Shown: piece by piece, positions 61,976 to 64,000 of the stretch | How the letters are laid out: each line of letters begins with the position of its first letter | Numbering within the stretch: position 1 is the first letter of the stretch | From: Lagopus muta | Lineage: Eukaryota; Chordata; Aves; Galliformes; Phasianidae | Length of the DNA: 64,000 bases | Assembly (NCBI RefSeq): GCF_023343835.1 | Contig: NC_064472.1 | Coordinates: 43,223,799 to 43,287,798, forward strand | Direction: 5' to 3' | Program-made: the position numbers and the translations under genes | The notes under the pieces: generated by a model | Seen by the model: the letters and a program-made list of their open reading frames with translations, nothing else | Told to the model about the DNA's origin: nothing | The model's database searches: none

Positions 61976-62019
61976 AGGTGGGCAAGCTGGGCTCTCCACA
62001 GGTAAGCCTGGGTAAGGCT

Positions 62020-62947
62020 GCTGGGGACAACCTGCAGTTTTCCTCTGGGACTGTGGAACTCCCAGTACCTGAAGGCAGCAGGGAGCTGATGACGAGACAG
62101 GGGTCTCTCTTTGGATGGGTGCTTTGTAACATCTTTATCAATGACATCGATGACGGAATCGAGTGCACGCTCAGCAAGTTTGCTGATGACACCAAGCTGA
62201 GTGGTGCGGTTGACACGGTTGAAGGAAGGGATGCCATTCAGAGGGCTGAAAGGTGGGCCTGGGTGAACCTAATGAGGTTCAACATGGCAAAGTGCAAGGT
62301 TTTGCACTTGGGCCGGAGGAAACCCAGGCATCCATACAGACCAGAAGGAGCAGTCCTTGAGAGCAGCCCTATGGAGAAGGACCTGTGGATCCTGACAGAT
62401 GAAAAGTTTAATGTGAGCCAGCAGTGTGCCAGCAGCTCGGAAAGCAAATGGTATCCTGGGTTCTATGAGAAGAGGGGTGGCCAGCAGGGACAGGGAGTGA
62501 TTGTCCCCCTCTACTCTGCTCTTGAGAGGCCCCACCTGCAGTAGTAACTGTCCAGCTCTGGAGCCCCCAGTACAAGAAAGACGGAGAGCTATTGGAGAGG
62601 GTCCAGAGGAGAGTCACGAAGATGGTCAGGGGACTGGAGCACCTCCCCTACAAAGACAGGCTGATGGCGCTGGGCTTGTTCAGCCTGGAGAAAAGAAGGC
62701 TGCGGGGTGACCTCATTGCAGCCTTTCAGTACCTAAAGGGAGCCTACAAACATGAGGGGAATCAACTCTTTGAAAGTGTAGATATCAGCTAGCCCTCAGA
62801 TATCAGGACAAGAGGAAAAGGGGACTCTGGGCAGCCTGGCCTAGCATTAAACAGGGAGGTTGGTAGCCCTGCATGTGGCAGGGGGGTTGGAGATTTACAA
62901 TCCTTGAGGTCCCTTCCAACCCAGGCCATTCTGTGATTCTGTGATAA
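62020..62947 (+). mobile_element. CR1 LINE, 5'-truncated and decayed
   Basis: The + strand shows [21 protein letters not shown] with the catalytic FADD box. [20 protein letters not shown] and [15 protein letters not shown] follow, and then in another frame [20 protein letters not shown] and [20 protein letters not shown]. The 3' end reads gcctggcctagca, gggaggttggtagccctgca, gaggtcccttccaaccca and attctgtgattctgtgat. Frameshifts near 62440 and 62545 and a deletion before the tail make it non-coding. Its tail resembles the fragment at 26.1-26.3 kb, so both may belong to the same CR1 subfamily. Confidence 0.92.
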
Positions 62948-63700
62948 TGCAGACTCCCAGCACCCTTCCGCAACTATCTGCAGCATACCTCTGTTCTCAG
63001 CAGGCATTCTGCTCAGAGACCCATAGGGAGTAAAGGGCAGCCACCATCTCATGAGTCACTGTGCAATTTACAGCAGCAAAAATAAGAAGTATATATTTTC
63101 AAAACACTGAGCCAAACAATTTTCATGGTAGCCTAAGTCAATCTTACAAAACACAAATGAAAACAAGACTTAATTTACTGCTCCTTACATTTCCCCTTCA
63201 CAACAGCATAAAATCCAGTTAAGTTTCGGACACCCACTGCAACTCATCTGGATTCTGTATTTTCCTACCTTCCAATCATCCATGAAAATACATGCCCAAA
63301 CAGACTGGAGCCCCCCTCAACACCGCCACACACATTCCTGTTCTTCCTTCTCTTCCACACGTTGCCATATGCTTTGGCCACAAATTACAATTTTAAGAAA
63401 AGCAAAGGGAAAGACAAGAACGTATATTCACAGCCAAACCATTGTATATTTTAAAGCCTTTATAGATTAAAAGTAAATGTGTGCAATTTCTCTGGTAACC
63501 CTGGCAGTGTCAAATTTAAAAAAAGGCTTTTAAGAACAGCCATGCTCAATGTAAATAGCATCCAGACAACAAACATCTGCTGCAAAACAATGTATTGGAC
63601 AACTCAAATAAATTTTAAAATAATTTTTTTTGAAGTGAATGTTCTGGCAGTTTACGGCCGTTAGTAATGGTTACTTTTTGGCTTTGAAAGTCAGACATCC
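62948..63700. other. Interval before the right-edge GC-rich block
   Basis: AT-rich sequence without a recognised gene or repeat. Confidence 0.55.
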
Positions 63701-64000
63701 GTTTGCATTCTGTAACCCCGAACAGCACACGGGCACCTCGCAGTCCCGTCCAGTGTTGTTCCTGCATGTAAGCAAGCTAAAAGAAGGAATATTCACTTAT
63801 TCCCCCCTGCCGGCCCCTGCTGCTCTCAACTTATTCCTCCCAGCCCCAAAAAATCAGCACTCAGTTCGCAAACTCTAATTTCTCAGCAACTCGAACTTCG
63901 GGGGGCGGGGTGGGGGGAGGGGAGGAGAGGTATGTGACAAAGCACTCGTTGGAGCCGTCCGAGCACAACCCCGACAGCTCCGGAATGCTCGCAGAAGGCC
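63701..64000. promoter_or_regulatory. GC- and CpG-rich block at the right edge, candidate promoter region
   Basis: Composition changes near 63.7 kb to CpG-containing, G/C-rich sequence with a gggggcggggtggggggagg run (about 63901) that contains an Sp1-like ggggcgggg site. Several CpGs follow in 63950-64000. Such blocks usually mark vertebrate promoters. A non-coding first exon of S1PR3 on the - strand is the natural candidate because S1PR3 has an acceptor waiting at 54755. A different gene starting on either strand to the right is equally compatible. The window cuts the block. Confidence 0.5.

Noticed and set aside
1..64000. CRISPR arrays, tRNA or rRNA genes, prokaryotic operons
   Set aside because: No spaced direct repeats, cloverleaf sequences or operon-like gene packing are present; the sequence is vertebrate.

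Overview
The window is vertebrate nuclear DNA, almost certainly from a bird and probably a galliform. The evidence is several CR1 LINE copies with the avian 3' tail (repeated ATTCTGTG), an AT-rich intron-dominated landscape with GT...AG splice sites, and two recognisable vertebrate genes placed tail to tail. SHC3 runs on the + strand from before the left edge to about 41.8 kb. S1PR3 lies on the - strand at 53.4-54.6 kb. These genes are neighbours on human 9q22, a region whose avian counterpart is the Z chromosome (established knowledge, not readable from this sequence).

Layout. 1-9663 is intron (presumably SHC3 intron 1). Eleven SHC3 coding exons follow at 9664-9734, 22812-22875, 24884-25003, 28185-28238, 31182-31233, 33140-33266, 34101-34254, 35153-35249, 36179-36364, 38521-38816 and 41715-41843. 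Their lengths sum to 1350 nt, which is 449 codons plus TGA with every exon phase matching. They encode most of the PTB domain, the CH1 region with its YYN and YVN phosphotyrosine sites and the DLFDMKPFED adaptin-binding motif, and the C-terminal SH2 domain. The first coding exon (start codon, CH2 and N-terminal part of the PTB domain) is off the left edge. A 3' UTR with several AATAAA signals follows. 42-53 kb is intergenic or UTR sequence with one + strand CR1 (about 45.5-46.9 kb). S1PR3 is an intact 380-residue single-exon coding region with a clear upstream 3' splice site on the - strand, so its 5' UTR exon lies further right, perhaps in the GC-rich block at the right edge. Between the two lies a pile-up of - strand CR1s (55.5-59.2 kb), one nested inside another, and then a + strand CR1 (about 62.0-62.95 kb).

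The most unusual object is in the second SHC3 intron of the window (13279-15871). It is a small, heavily deleted endogenous retrovirus with two roughly 230-bp LTRs, a polypurine tract directly before the 3' LTR, and decayed RNase H/integrase and envelope remnants on the + strand. Directly behind the 5' LTR, in antisense orientation, is an open reading frame whose C-terminal half clearly resembles the N-terminal SH2 domain of phospholipase C-gamma-1. A host SH2 fragment inside a provirus recalls the architecture of transducing retroviruses, but here it is backwards relative to the LTRs. A separate CpG-rich solo-LTR-like block sits in another SHC3 intron (29673-30190).

SHC3 is a neuronal adaptor that couples receptor tyrosine kinases to Grb2/Ras and PI3K signalling, and S1PR3 is a G-protein-coupled receptor for sphingosine-1-phosphate. 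They share a locus but nothing in the sequence shows a joint pathway. No CRISPR array, tRNA, rRNA or prokaryotic operon feature is present.
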